The notes below the pieces were generated by a model that made no database searches, was not told where the DNA came from, and saw only the letters and a program-made list of their open reading frames with translations. From the NCBI GenBank assembly GCA_023412855.1, contig JAEZRJ010000079.1:1-54041 (forward strand): a stretch of DNA of 54,041 bases. The letters are read 5' to 3'. Numbering within the stretch: the first letter of the stretch is position 1; every line of letters starts with the position of its first letter. Shown here piece after piece: positions 40,218-48,647 of the stretch. A program made the position numbers and the translations under genes. The DNA comes from Bacillota bacterium. GTDB lineage: Bacteria; Bacillota; Clostridia; Lachnospirales; Lachnospiraceae.

Positions 40218-41615
40218 ATGTTAGGCATGATAAAATGGTTGAATACCAACATTATATGGGGGATTCCTATGCTCATATTAATGCTGGGAACCGGCGTCTT
40301 TCTGACGATTCGTACCAAAGGGGTGATTTTTACCCGCTTCGGTACGGTTATGGGAAATACTCTCAAAACCATTTTTAAAAAGAAGGAAACAGAGGAGCAC
40401 GGTACCATTACTCCTTTTCAGGCGGTGTGTACTGCTTTAGCTGCGACGGTAGGAACCGGCAATATTGTAGGGATCGCCATAGCTATCAGCGTTGGGGGGC
40501 CCGGAGCCATTTTTTGGATGTGGGTCTGTGCCGTATTAGGGATGGTAACGAAGTTCTGTGAGACTACCTTGGCAGTAGCTTACCGTGAAAAAAACGAAAA
40601 GGGTCGTTATGTAGGCGGCCCTATGTATTATATCAGCAAAGCGCTTGGATGGAATAAAACAGCCGTAGCCTTTTGTGCGTTTGCCGTACTGGCTTCTTTC
40701 GGCGTAGGAAATATGGTGCAGGCTAACGCCGTATCCGGCAGTATGGATACTATGTTTCATGTGCCTGCCTATGTTACCGGAATCGTGCTGGCGGCGCTGG
40801 TGGGCCTCGTTATTATCGGAGGAATCAAGAGAATTTCCGGCGTTGCAGAATTTCTGGTACCCTTTATGGCGGGAATGTATATTATTGCCGCGGTGGTCGT
40901 TCTGATTATAAATGCCGCTAAGATTCCTGCCGCCTTAGCAATGATCGTGACAGATGCGTTTACGGGAACATCGATGATCGGCGGATTTGCAGGGAGTACC
41001 ATGCTGTATGCTGCGCGCATTGGAGTGGCGAGAGGTGTGTTTACGAACGAAGCGGGCTTAGGAAGTGCGCCCATCGCACATGCCAGCGCCGATACGGACC
41101 ATCCGGCCCGTCAGGGATGCTGGGGAGCCTTTGAGGTGTTTTTTGATACGATTGTGATGTGTACGGTGACGGCGTTGGTTATTATTACAAGTGGTTTATG
41201 GCATGAGGAAGGAATGGAGGGCAATGCCGTTTCTCTCGCAGCATTTCAGAACGTTATTCCGGGCGGCGGTCATATCGTGTCCATCGGCATTGCATTGTTT
41301 GCTTTCGCTACGATAATCGCCTGGTATTACTATGCGGAAAAAGCGTTGGAATATATTGCAGGATTTAAAGCTGTTTTATTCTATCGGATAATTTTTGTGC
41401 TTTTTGTGTTTGTTGGCTGCGTAGTGGAAGTGGATATCGTATGGGAGCTTGCAGACTTGTTTAACGGGATGATGGCGATTCCCAACCTGATCGCTCTGAT
41501 AGCTCTTAGTCCGACCATCGTGAAGCTGGCACAGGATTTCTTTGCCGATCCGAAGACGATTCGTCCGAAGGGCTATTCTTTTTCAGGGATGCTCCAACGG
41601 AAAGATAAAAAATAA
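40218..41615 (+). CDS. alsT: Sodium:alanine symporter family (AGCS) transporter
   Basis: This 465-residue multi-pass membrane protein is predicted to import alanine or glycine with sodium. The AGCS hallmarks are visible: TPFQAVCTALAATVGTGNIVG near residue 70, VGGPGAIFWMWVCAVLGM, and EAGLGSAPIAHASADTDHP. Eight or more hydrophobic segments are present, and length is typical. The ATG has GAGGGAGGACTGAA upstream. No clear terminator was found before the downstream T-box promoter. Confidence 0.94.
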   Translation: MLGMIKWLNTNIIWGIPMLILMLGTGVFLTIRTKGVIFTRFGTVMGNTLKTIFKKKETEEHGTITPFQAVCTALAATVGTGNIVGIAIAISVGGPGAIFWMWVCAVLGMVTKFCETTLAVAYREKNEKGRYVGGPMYYISKALGWNKTAVAFCAFAVLASFGVGNMVQANAVSGSMDTMFHVPAYVTGIVLAALVGLVIIGGIKRISGVAEFLVPFMAGMYIIAAVVVLIINAAKIPAALAMIVTDAFTGTSMIGGFAGSTMLYAARIGVARGVFTNEAGLGSAPIAHASADTDHPARQGCWGAFEVFFDTIVMCTVTALVIITSGLWHEEGMEGNAVSLAAFQNVIPGGGHIVSIGIALFAFATIIAWYYYAEKALEYIAGFKAVLFYRIIFVLFVFVGCVVEVDIVWELADLFNGMMAIPNLIALIALSPTIVKLAQDFFADPKTIRPKGYSFSGMLQRKDKK

Positions 41616-41636
41616 AAAACGCTTTGATTTCAGCTA

Positions 41637-41665
41637 TTGACAATTGAAAAAAAGTGAGATACAAT
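41637..41665 (+). promoter_or_regulatory. tyrS promoter
   Basis: TTGACA (41637-41642) and TACAAT (41660-41665) are 17 bases apart, a near-consensus sigma-A promoter immediately before the T-box leader. Confidence 0.85.
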
Positions 41666-41671
41666 GCAGAT

Positions 41672-41990
41672 AATTTAAAAACGAAAAGCTATGAACAGAA
41701 CAAGTAGCAAGCGATGATAACTTACAGAAAGCCACCGGTCGATGAGAGGTGCAAGGGAAATTGCTTACGAATACATCTGGGAGCTGCATGGCAGAAGGAA
41801 ATCCGAAAAGCGCTTTCGGTAAGATTTCTTGTAGGCCACGACGTGTTTCCCCGCGTTATGGAGGAGGAGTATCGTTAAAAAGTATTTTAACCGTACTTGC
41901 GGAGGCAGACAACGCGAGTTGTCAGCAAATTTAGGTGGTACCACGAGTTTAAGACCTCGTCCTATGTGTTGATAGGACGGGGTTTCTTTG
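41672..41990 (+). ncRNA. T-box leader (tRNA-Tyr sensing) upstream of tyrS
   Basis: T-box RNAs let uncharged tRNA stabilise an antiterminator. The conserved box AGGTGGTACCACG lies at 41933-41945; its TGGT bulge (41936-41939) would pair with an ACCA acceptor end, as in tRNA-Tyr. The terminator (41954-41988: CCTCGTCCTAT with ATAGGACGGGG, then TTTCTTT) follows. In stem I, AGTA at 41703-41706 and GAA at 41769-41771 form the expected specifier-loop pair, followed at once by TAC (41772-41774), a tyrosine codon. Specifier and downstream gene agree. A short open frame inside this leader is not a gene. Confidence 0.93.
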
Positions 41991-41992
41991 CG

Positions 41993-42019
41993 GTTACTGA
42001 GAACGGAGTGAACAGTAAC
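41993..42019 (+). repeat. Short MITE-like element, copy h (3' terminal hairpin only)
   Basis: GTTACTGAGAACGGAGTGAACAGTAAC is the last 27 bases of the element, a GTTACTG/CAGTAAC hairpin. It begins right after the T-box terminator, about 20 bases before the tyrS ribosome binding site. Confidence 0.85.
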
Positions 42020-42063
42020 TCTTTGCGTGATAAGCAGAGTTGGAAACGAAAGGAGAAAGAAAA

Positions 42064-43290
42064 ATGACTATTTTTGACGAACTGAAGGCGAGAGGCCTTC
42101 TCGCACAGCTTACGGATGAAGAGGAGATCAAGGAACTGATCAATAATGGAAAAGCCACCTTCTACATCGGCTTTGACCCAACCGCTGACAGCCTCCATGT
42201 AGGTCACTTCATGGCACTTTGCCTTATGAAGAGACTGCAGATGGCTGGAAACAAACCTATTGCCCTCATTGGAGGCGGAACCGGAATGATAGGAGATCCT
42301 TCCGGAAGAAGCGATATGCGTACGATGATGACGCCGGAGCTCATCCAGCATAACTGTGACTGCTTCAAGGTACAGATGAGTAAATTCATCGATTTTTCTG
42401 AGGGAAAAGCGATGATGGTAAACAATGCAGATTGGCTGATGGAACTTAACTACATCGAGATGCTGCGAGAAGTAGGCGCGCATTTCAGCGTAAACCGTAT
42501 GCTTACTGCAGAATGTTACAAGCAGCGTATGGAGAAGGGGCTTAGCTTTCTGGAGTTTAACTACATGATCATGCAAAGCTACGACTTCTATGTATTGTAT
42601 CAGAAATACGGCTGTAACATGCAGTTCGGCGGGGATGATCAGTGGAGCAATATGCTGGGAGGAACGGAGCTTATCAGGCGTAAATTGGGCAAGGATGCAT
42701 ATGCTATGACGATTACCCTGCTCCTCAACTCCGAAGGTAATAAAATGGGCAAGACGCAAAAGGGAGCCGTATGGCTCGACCCTAACAAGACGCCTCCTTA
42801 CGAGTTTTTCCAGTACTGGAGAAATGTTGCCGATGCAGATGTTTTGAAATGTATCCGTATGCTGACCTTCCTTCCGCTGGAACAAATCGACGAAATGGAT
42901 AAATGGGAAGGCAGTGAACTGAATAAGGCGAAGGAAATTCTTGCTTTCGAACTGACGAAGATGATACATGGAGAAGAGGAAGCGAACAAAGCCTTAGAAA
43001 GCGCAAGAGCCTTATTTACAAGCGGAAATGCGGCAGATATGCCTACAGCGGAGCTTAAGGATGAGGATTTCGAAGAAGATAAGATAGACATTCTTTCCAT
43101 GCTGGTGGCTTCCGGTCTCGTAGCCTCCCGCTCCGAGGGACGCCGTGCGGTGGAGCAGGGCGGAGTGACCGTAGACGGGGAGAAAGTTTCGGATATCAAG
43201 GCCGTTTTTGAAAAGGAACAGCTCACGGGTGAAGGGCTTATCTTAAAGCGCGGCAAGAAGAACTTTAAAAAGGTTATTTACAAAAATTAA
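42064..43290 (+). CDS. tyrS: Tyrosyl-tRNA synthetase
   Basis: This class I synthetase charges tRNA-Tyr. The 408-residue protein has the HIGH-type motif SLHVGHFMAL near residue 45, the tyrosine-pocket segment NYMIMQSYDF, the KMSKS-type motif GNKMGKTQKGAVWL, and a C-terminal S4-like RNA-binding domain (SEGRRAVEQGGVTVDGEKV). The start at 42064 follows AAAGGAGAAAG; the frame is open to 42040. The gene is controlled by the upstream T-box, whose specifier reads tyrosine. Confidence 0.97.
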   Translation: MTIFDELKARGLLAQLTDEEEIKELINNGKATFYIGFDPTADSLHVGHFMALCLMKRLQMAGNKPIALIGGGTGMIGDPSGRSDMRTMMTPELIQHNCDCFKVQMSKFIDFSEGKAMMVNNADWLMELNYIEMLREVGAHFSVNRMLTAECYKQRMEKGLSFLEFNYMIMQSYDFYVLYQKYGCNMQFGGDDQWSNMLGGTELIRRKLGKDAYAMTITLLLNSEGNKMGKTQKGAVWLDPNKTPPYEFFQYWRNVADADVLKCIRMLTFLPLEQIDEMDKWEGSELNKAKEILAFELTKMIHGEEEANKALESARALFTSGNAADMPTAELKDEDFEEDKIDILSMLVASGLVASRSEGRRAVEQGGVTVDGEKVSDIKAVFEKEQLTGEGLILKRGKKNFKKVIYKN

Positions 43291-43294
43291 ATTA

Positions 43295-43323
43295 GAATAA
43301 TGTTTTTTCCCCTTGCATATATT
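43295..43323 (+). promoter_or_regulatory. Possible sigma-E (mother-cell) promoter for spoIVA
   Basis: GAATAAT at 43295-43301 and CATATATT at 43316-43323 resemble the sigma-E -35 (ATA) and -10 (CATAcaaT) elements with plausible spacing, about 35 bases before the spoIVA start. spoIVA is a sigma-E gene in Bacillus; the match here is by eye. Confidence 0.4.
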
Positions 43324-43356
43324 GTAACAGCAAATATGGAAGGGGAAACTATTTTT

Positions 43357-44838
43357 ATGGACGCTTCACATACACATAATTTATACAAAGATATACAATT
43401 TAGAACCGGAGGAGAAATCTACATAGGGGTGGTGGGACCGGTCAGAACCGGTAAGTCTACATTTATCAAACGTTTTATGGATATTATGGTTTTGCCCTAT
43501 ATGACAGACGAACATGAAAAGACAAGAGCGCAGGATGAGCTGCCCCAAAGCTCCGGCGGAAGGACGATTACCACCACAGAGCCGAAATTTATTCCGAAGG
43601 AAGCCGCAAAGATTTCCCTTGGTGAGGACATCAATGTTAATGTCCGCCTGATTGACTGCGTAGGCTATATGGTGGAAGGTGCCAGCGGTCATATGGAAGA
43701 GGATATGGAGCGGATGGTAAAGACGCCATGGTCTGCGGAGGAGATTCCTTTTACACAGGCGGCGGAAATCGGTACGCGCAAGGTAATTAATGATCATTCC
43801 ACCATAGGCATCGTCATAACCTGTGACGGCAGCTTCGGAGAGCTCCCGAGAGAGAATTACTTGCCGGCAGAGGAGAGAACCATCCAGGAGCTTAAGAGAA
43901 TACATAAACCATTTATTGTACTAGTAAACACGGAGAAGCCTTATTCGGAGAGCGCTATCAAATTGGCAGAGGAAGTGGGCAGGAAATATCAGGTCAGCGC
44001 GATGCCCGTAAACTGCGAGCAATTGAAAAAAGAAGACATTAATGGAATTATGGAAAAAATACTGTATGAATTTCCGCTTACTATGGTAGAATTCTATATG
44101 CCCAAGTGGGTGGAGATGCTTCCGAATACCCATAGAATGAAGGCTGACATCATAGCGAAGATAAAAGAGCTCATCGGGCAGGTGGGCTGTGTAAAGGACG
44201 TGGTATCCGGTGGAATTCAGATAGAAAGCGACTATCTGCGCAAATGTAAGGTGGAGGGAATCGACATGGCTACCGGCTGTGTTACGGTAGCCGTAGATGT
44301 AGACGATTCTTTCTATTATGAAATGTTAAGCGATTTGATCGGAGAAAACATCACCAGCGAATACCAGTTGTTATCCGTTCTGAGGGAAATGGCGAAGATG
44401 AAGACGGAATATGTAAAGGTCCTTCATGCAGTGGATTCGGTCCGAGGCAAGGGCTATGGGGTGGTAACTCCTGAAAGAGGCGAAATCACTTTGGATAAAC
44501 CGGAAATCATCCGTCATGGGAATAAGTTCGGTGTAAAAATCAAAGCGGAAAGTCCCAGCATCCATATGATACGGGCCAATATCGAAACGGAGATTTCCCC
44601 CATCGTAGGAACCGAAGAACAGGCACAGGATTTGATCCGTTATATTTCCGAAGCGGGAACCAGCGAAGACGGAATGTGGGAAACCAATATTTTCGGTAAA
44701 ACGGTGGAACAGCTTGTAAATGACGGAATCACGGGAAAGATTGCGATGATCGGAGAAGAGAGTCAGGTAAAGCTTCAGGAAACTATGCAGAAAATAGTAA
44801 ACGACAGCAATGGCGGAATGGTTTGTATTATTATATAA
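43357..44838 (+). CDS. spoIVA: Stage IV sporulation protein A (spore coat morphogenetic ATPase)
   Basis: SpoIVA polymerises on the forespore surface using ATP and forms the base of the spore coat. The 493-residue protein, the normal length, contains NLYKDIQFRTGGEIYIGVVG and Walker A GPVRTGKSTFIKRF at the start, VNVRLIDCVGYMVEGA, IGIVITCDGSFGELPRENYL and the family's conserved C-terminus. The frame is open from 43300. ATG 43357 was chosen for its AAGGGG site and the usual distance to the first motif; ATG 43336 is possible. Its presence marks the organism as a spore former by lineage. Confidence 0.96.
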   Translation: MDASHTHNLYKDIQFRTGGEIYIGVVGPVRTGKSTFIKRFMDIMVLPYMTDEHEKTRAQDELPQSSGGRTITTTEPKFIPKEAAKISLGEDINVNVRLIDCVGYMVEGASGHMEEDMERMVKTPWSAEEIPFTQAAEIGTRKVINDHSTIGIVITCDGSFGELPRENYLPAEERTIQELKRIHKPFIVLVNTEKPYSESAIKLAEEVGRKYQVSAMPVNCEQLKKEDINGIMEKILYEFPLTMVEFYMPKWVEMLPNTHRMKADIIAKIKELIGQVGCVKDVVSGGIQIESDYLRKCKVEGIDMATGCVTVAVDVDDSFYYEMLSDLIGENITSEYQLLSVLREMAKMKTEYVKVLHAVDSVRGKGYGVVTPERGEITLDKPEIIRHGNKFGVKIKAESPSIHMIRANIETEISPIVGTEEQAQDLIRYISEAGTSEDGMWETNIFGKTVEQLVNDGITGKIAMIGEESQVKLQETMQKIVNDSNGGMVCIII

Positions 44839-44848
44839 AAATTTCAGA

Positions 44849-44890
44849 GAGTAACTGTTTTGCCGGAGGAGGCAAGGCAGTTACTTTTTT
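44849..44890 (+). terminator. Terminator of spoIVA
   Basis: AGTAACTG (44850-44857) pairs with CAGTTACT (44878-44885), with an inner TTGCC/GGCAA stem, followed by six T residues. Confidence 0.85.
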
Positions 44891-44904
44891 GCAGTTCAGC
44901 TTTC

Positions 44905-45037
44905 GTTACTGTTCACACAGTAGCTTAACACTTGCTGTTAAGCTACGTAAGAACGTGATACTAGAGATGATTTCTGCTTCGCGAAGCGAATTTAAATGCA
45001 GAAATCATGAGTTACTGTGAACGGAGTGAACAGTAAC
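44905..45037 (+). repeat. Short MITE-like element, copy i (full length, short form)
   Basis: Its ends GTTACTGTTCAC and GTGAACAGTAAC are perfect 12-base inverted repeats. Hairpins TAGCTTAACA/TGTTAAGCTA and ATGATTTCTGC/GCAGAAATCAT and the TTCGCGAAGCGAA mini-stem are all intact, making it the cleanest copy. It sits between TTGCAGTTCAGC on the left and GGTTGAACTGCAA on the right, which pair with each other, so it lies in the loop of another inverted repeat. The rest of the 350-base gap to punA (45060-45188) shows nothing definite. Confidence 0.94.
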
Positions 45038-45188
45038 CAGCCTTCGGTTGAACTGCAACCTTTTTTTCTGCGTAATGTGTACAAATTATGGAACTCGTGT
45101 TATATTTATTTCATCGATATTCTATAAAATAAAAGGCAATAATTACTTTTGAAAAACAAAATAATATAAAAAGACGGGGGTATACGAA

Positions 45189-46010
45189 ATGAATGCAAGC
45201 TATGACAAACTGACGAAATGCTTTGAAAGTTTTAAAAAGAAAGTAGATTTTAAACCGAAGGTAGCTATCGTGCTGGGCTCCGGGCTGGGAGATTTTGCCG
45301 ATACCATTGAAGTGGAGGCGGAGCTTTCCTACAGCGAGATAGAAGGCTTTCCGGTTTCTACCGTTCCGGGACATGCCGGTAAATTTATCTTCGGACATGT
45401 AGGGGATGTACCGGTAGTATGTATGAAAGGAAGAGTACATTTTTATGAAGGCTATCCGATATCGGACGTGGTGCTTCCCATTCGTCTGATGAAGCTGATG
45501 GGCGCGGAGATTTTGTTTTTGACCAATGCTTCCGGCGGCGTGAACGATGAGTTTAAGGCTGGAGATTTAATGTTGATTACCGATCAGATTTCCTGCTTTG
45601 CACCGAATCCGTTAATTGGAGCGAATATAGATGAGTTAGGAACCCGTTTCCCTGATATGAGTACTGTTTACGATAAGGATTTGCAAGATATTTTGAGGGA
45701 AGCGGCCAAGGAGAGCGGTGTACCTATGAAAGAGGGTGTTTACGTTCAGCTTACGGGCCCTTCTTTCGAGTCTCCGGCGGAAATACGCATGATACGTACT
45801 TTAGGAGGAGATGCAGTAGGAATGAGCACGGTGGTGGAAGCAATCGTGGCGAATCATATGGGCATGCGGATCTGTGGAATATCCTGTGTGTGCAATTTGG
45901 CTGCAGGCATGACGGAGAACCCCTTGACCCATAAGGAGGTTCAAGAGGCGGCGGATATGGCGGCGCCGTTATTTACCAAGCTGGTGTCGGAGAGCGTAAA
46001 ACGGTTTTAA
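45189..46010 (+). CDS. punA: Purine nucleoside phosphorylase (PunA type)
   Basis: The enzyme splits inosine and guanosine to base plus ribose-1-phosphate in purine salvage. The 273-residue trimeric-type protein has the phosphate-binding VLGSGLGDFAD, TVPGHAGKF, CMKGRVHFYEGY, LTNASGGVN, and GPSFESPAEIRMIRTLGGDAVGMSTV, which carries the purine-site residues. The ATG follows GGGGGTATACGAA. cdd follows, so this is a nucleoside salvage cluster. Confidence 0.96.
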   Translation: MNASYDKLTKCFESFKKKVDFKPKVAIVLGSGLGDFADTIEVEAELSYSEIEGFPVSTVPGHAGKFIFGHVGDVPVVCMKGRVHFYEGYPISDVVLPIRLMKLMGAEILFLTNASGGVNDEFKAGDLMLITDQISCFAPNPLIGANIDELGTRFPDMSTVYDKDLQDILREAAKESGVPMKEGVYVQLTGPSFESPAEIRMIRTLGGDAVGMSTVVEAIVANHMGMRICGISCVCNLAAGMTENPLTHKEVQEAADMAAPLFTKLVSESVKRF

Positions 46011-46056
46011 AATATAAGCGTGAAGATTTTCCGCGAGATGGAGGCTTTGAAGCGAA

Positions 46057-46497
46057 GTGACAGATAAAAAGACGAGAGAAACCCTGATAAAAGAAGCGTT
46101 GGAGGCCAGAAAGATGGCCTATGTGCCCTATTCGCATTTTATGGTGGGAGCAGCGCTTCTTACGAAGGAAGGACAGATTTATCGGGGCTGCAATATAGAA
46201 AATGCTGCCTATGGACCGACGAATTGCGCGGAACGCACTGCTTTTTTTAAAGCAGTAAGCGAAGGGGAAAGGGCCTTTGCGGCGATTGCTATTGTGGGCG
46301 GGCCGGAAGGGAACCCGCCGGCACGAGAGGAAATAACGGGATATGCAGCACCTTGCGGCGTATGCAGGCAGATAATGGCCGAGTTCTGCAGACCGGATGA
46401 TTTCGAGATCATCGTGGCCAAGTCTCCGAAGGATTATTATGTGAAGACGTTGGAAGAGCTGTTGCCAGACAGTTTTGGGCCTGCCAATTTGATGTAA
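46057..46497 (+). CDS. cdd: Cytidine deaminase
   Basis: Cdd deaminates cytidine and deoxycytidine to uridines. The 146-residue protein has the zinc site: NCAERTAFFKA (Cys ligand and catalytic Glu) and PCGVCRQIM (two further Cys ligands), plus YVPYSHFMVGAALL and GCNIENAAYGP for substrate binding. The start is GTG at 46057, with GGAGGC a little distant upstream. It follows punA by 46 bases. Confidence 0.95.
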   Translation: MTDKKTRETLIKEALEARKMAYVPYSHFMVGAALLTKEGQIYRGCNIENAAYGPTNCAERTAFFKAVSEGERAFAAIAIVGGPEGNPPAREEITGYAAPCGVCRQIMAEFCRPDDFEIIVAKSPKDYYVKTLEELLPDSFGPANLM

Positions 46498-46502
46498 GAA
46501 AT

Positions 46503-46563
46503 GGGTAAAGAACACTCATAATAAGTAAAAAATACTTAAAATGAGTAAAGAATAACTTATAAG
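46503..46563. repeat. Three degenerate tandem units of ~20 nt before the amidohydrolase gene
   Basis: Units at about 46503-46523, 46524-46543 and 46544-46563 follow AGTAAAGAAYACTYATAATA. The same plan occurs at 7021-7105 (four units) and 6048-6068 (one unit). The array ends just before the ribosome binding site GGGAG. Confidence 0.5.
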
Positions 46564-46581
46564 AAGGGAGTCCGTACCGCT

Positions 46582-47880
46582 ATGAATATTCGTTTTTATA
46601 ACGCGAGAATATTGACAATGGAGGAGAACGCGCCTATTTTCGAGGGAGAAGTATGGGTCGGCGATGAGAAGATCATATATGTAGGCGATGGGCTGAATAT
46701 GGACGAGTTCTATCGTCGGAGAAATATCACATGTATGATATGGGATGAGGAAATCGACTGCGAGGGAAATCTGCTGATGCCGGGCTTTAAAAATGCCCAT
46801 ACCCATTCAGGGATGACCCTTCTTCGTTCCTTTGCGGACGATCTTCCGCTGCACGAGTGGCTGACTAAGCAAGTATTTCCTATAGAGGCTAAGATGACAC
46901 CGGAAGATATTTATCATCTGACCAAGCTGGCAGTGTTAGAATATCTGACCAGCGGTATTACCTCTATTTTTGATATGTACTTGACTCCCGAGTCTGTGGC
47001 GAGGGCATGCAGCGATACGGGGATGCGATGTGTGCTGACGGGAGCGGTGAACAACTTCAGCCAATCGGTGGAAGCGATGGAGAAATGGTATGGGGAGCTG
47101 AATGGCAAAGACCCGTTGATTAGCTTCCTTCCCGGCTTTCATGCGGAATATACCTGCTCTAAGGAACTGATACAGGATATCGCTTCCATGGCGAAGCGTT
47201 TGAAGGCTCCGGTTTACGCACATTTAGCGGAGACACAGGAGGAGGTTGCAGGCTGCGTGGAGCGTTATGGCCTGACGCCCGGAATGTTCCTCGACTCTCT
47301 CGGGATGTTCGAGTACGGCGGCGGGGCTTATCACTGCGTATATCTGACCGAAGAAGAAATCGGTCTATTCCGGAAAAAGAATATACATGTCATTACGAAC
47401 CCGGGCTCCAATACGAAGCTCGCCAGCGGAATCGCACCCATTAACGATTTTCTGAAGGCAGGGCTCAATATCGCTATCGGTACGGACGGACCGGCCAGCA
47501 ATAATTGTCTCGATATGTTTCGGGAGATGTTTCTCGTTACCGGTCTTGCAAAGCTTCGGGAAAAGGACGCTTCGGCGGTAGATGCCATGGAGGTTTTGAA
47601 GATGGCTACGGTAAACGGTGCAAAGGCAATGCGGCTGGAGAATGCCGACGTACTGGCGCAGGATAAACTGGCAGACATCATCATGATCGATTTGTGCCAG
47701 CCCAATATGCAGCCTATCAATAATATTGCGAAAAATATCGTATACAGTGCAAGTAAGCAGAATGTAAAAATGACGATGATTCACGGACGCATTCTTTACC
47801 GGAACGGAGAATTTCAATTAAGGGACGAAGCGTTAGATATTTATGAAAAGGCAAATGAAATTATAAACCGATTAAGATAG
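46582..47880 (+). CDS. mtaD: Amidohydrolase of the MTA/SAH deaminase family
   Basis: This 432-residue metal-dependent deaminase has the MPGFKNAHTHSGM motif (His73 and His75), a third His in HLAETQEE near residue 215, and AIGTDGPASNN with the metal-binding Asp near 305. The family deaminates S-adenosylhomocysteine, methylthioadenosine or related purines; the exact substrate cannot be told by eye. Position after punA and cdd fits nucleoside salvage. The ATG follows GGGAG with a longish spacer. Confidence 0.85.
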   Translation: MNIRFYNARILTMEENAPIFEGEVWVGDEKIIYVGDGLNMDEFYRRRNITCMIWDEEIDCEGNLLMPGFKNAHTHSGMTLLRSFADDLPLHEWLTKQVFPIEAKMTPEDIYHLTKLAVLEYLTSGITSIFDMYLTPESVARACSDTGMRCVLTGAVNNFSQSVEAMEKWYGELNGKDPLISFLPGFHAEYTCSKELIQDIASMAKRLKAPVYAHLAETQEEVAGCVERYGLTPGMFLDSLGMFEYGGGAYHCVYLTEEEIGLFRKKNIHVITNPGSNTKLASGIAPINDFLKAGLNIAIGTDGPASNNCLDMFREMFLVTGLAKLREKDASAVDAMEVLKMATVNGAKAMRLENADVLAQDKLADIIMIDLCQPNMQPINNIAKNIVYSASKQNVKMTMIHGRILYRNGEFQLRDEALDIYEKANEIINRLR

Positions 47881-47921
47881 ATATAAAATCAAGAGAGGAA
47901 AACGGGAAGAGAAGAAAAAGT

Positions 47922-48647
47922 ATGAAGGTGACTTATATTTATCACAGCGGATTTTCCGTTGAATTGGAGCAATGTGTACTGTTGTTCGATTATTATATAG
48001 GAAAGTTGCCGGAGTGGCAGCCGGAAAAACCGATATATGTGTTTGCGTCCCATAAGCATAAGGATCATTTTAGTCTGAAAATTTTCGACTTGGTCAGTCA
48101 ATACAAAAACATACATTTTTTCCTGGGCAGCGACGTGAAGCTTAGCGAGAGCTACTTGGAGAGAAACCATGTAGCTCCTGCCGCCAGGAAAAGGATAACA
48201 AATGTAGGAAAAAATAAAACCCTGCGATTCGACGATATGGAGATACGCACACTTCGTTCTACGGATGCGGGTGTAGCCTTTATTGTGAAGGCAGAGGGAA
48301 AGTGCATTTATCATGCAGGGGATTTGAATTGGTGGCATTGGGAGGGAGAACCGTCCCCTTTCAACGAGGATATGGAGAAAAATTACAAAAGGGAAATCGA
48401 CAGCATAAAAGGCATAAGCTTTGACGCTGCTTTTGTGCCCTTGGATCCAAGGCTGGAAGCTGCTTATGGCTGGGGAATGGATTATTTCCTTGAAAATACA
48501 AAGACGAAGATGGTTTTTCCCATACATATGTGGGAAGAATACGATTATATCGGCAAGTATAAAAAAACTCAAATCGGTGCGGCATACAGCGATCACATTG
48601 CGGACATAAGCGCACCGGGACAGGAATTCGATTTATGGAATATTTAA
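47922..48647 (+). CDS. Metallo-beta-lactamase-fold hydrolase
   Basis: The 241-residue protein has the zinc motif SHKHKDHF (His44, His46, Asp48, His49), a later CIYHAGDLNWWHWEG with the bridging Asp, and a C-terminal VFPIHMWEEYDY. It resembles the UlaG/YtkL-type hydrolases, whose substrate is usually unknown. The end overlaps the next gene by 13 bases, so the two are cotranscribed and probably coupled in translation. The ATG has GGAAAACGGGAAGAG upstream. Confidence 0.85.
   Translation: MKVTYIYHSGFSVELEQCVLLFDYYIGKLPEWQPEKPIYVFASHKHKDHFSLKIFDLVSQYKNIHFFLGSDVKLSESYLERNHVAPAARKRITNVGKNKTLRFDDMEIRTLRSTDAGVAFIVKAEGKCIYHAGDLNWWHWEGEPSPFNEDMEKNYKREIDSIKGISFDAAFVPLDPRLEAAYGWGMDYFLENTKTKMVFPIHMWEEYDYIGKYKKTQIGAAYSDHIADISAPGQEFDLWNI

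Noticed and set aside
41749..41934. A 61-codon open frame before tyrS
   Set aside because: It lies wholly inside the T-box RNA leader, which explains the conserved sequence.
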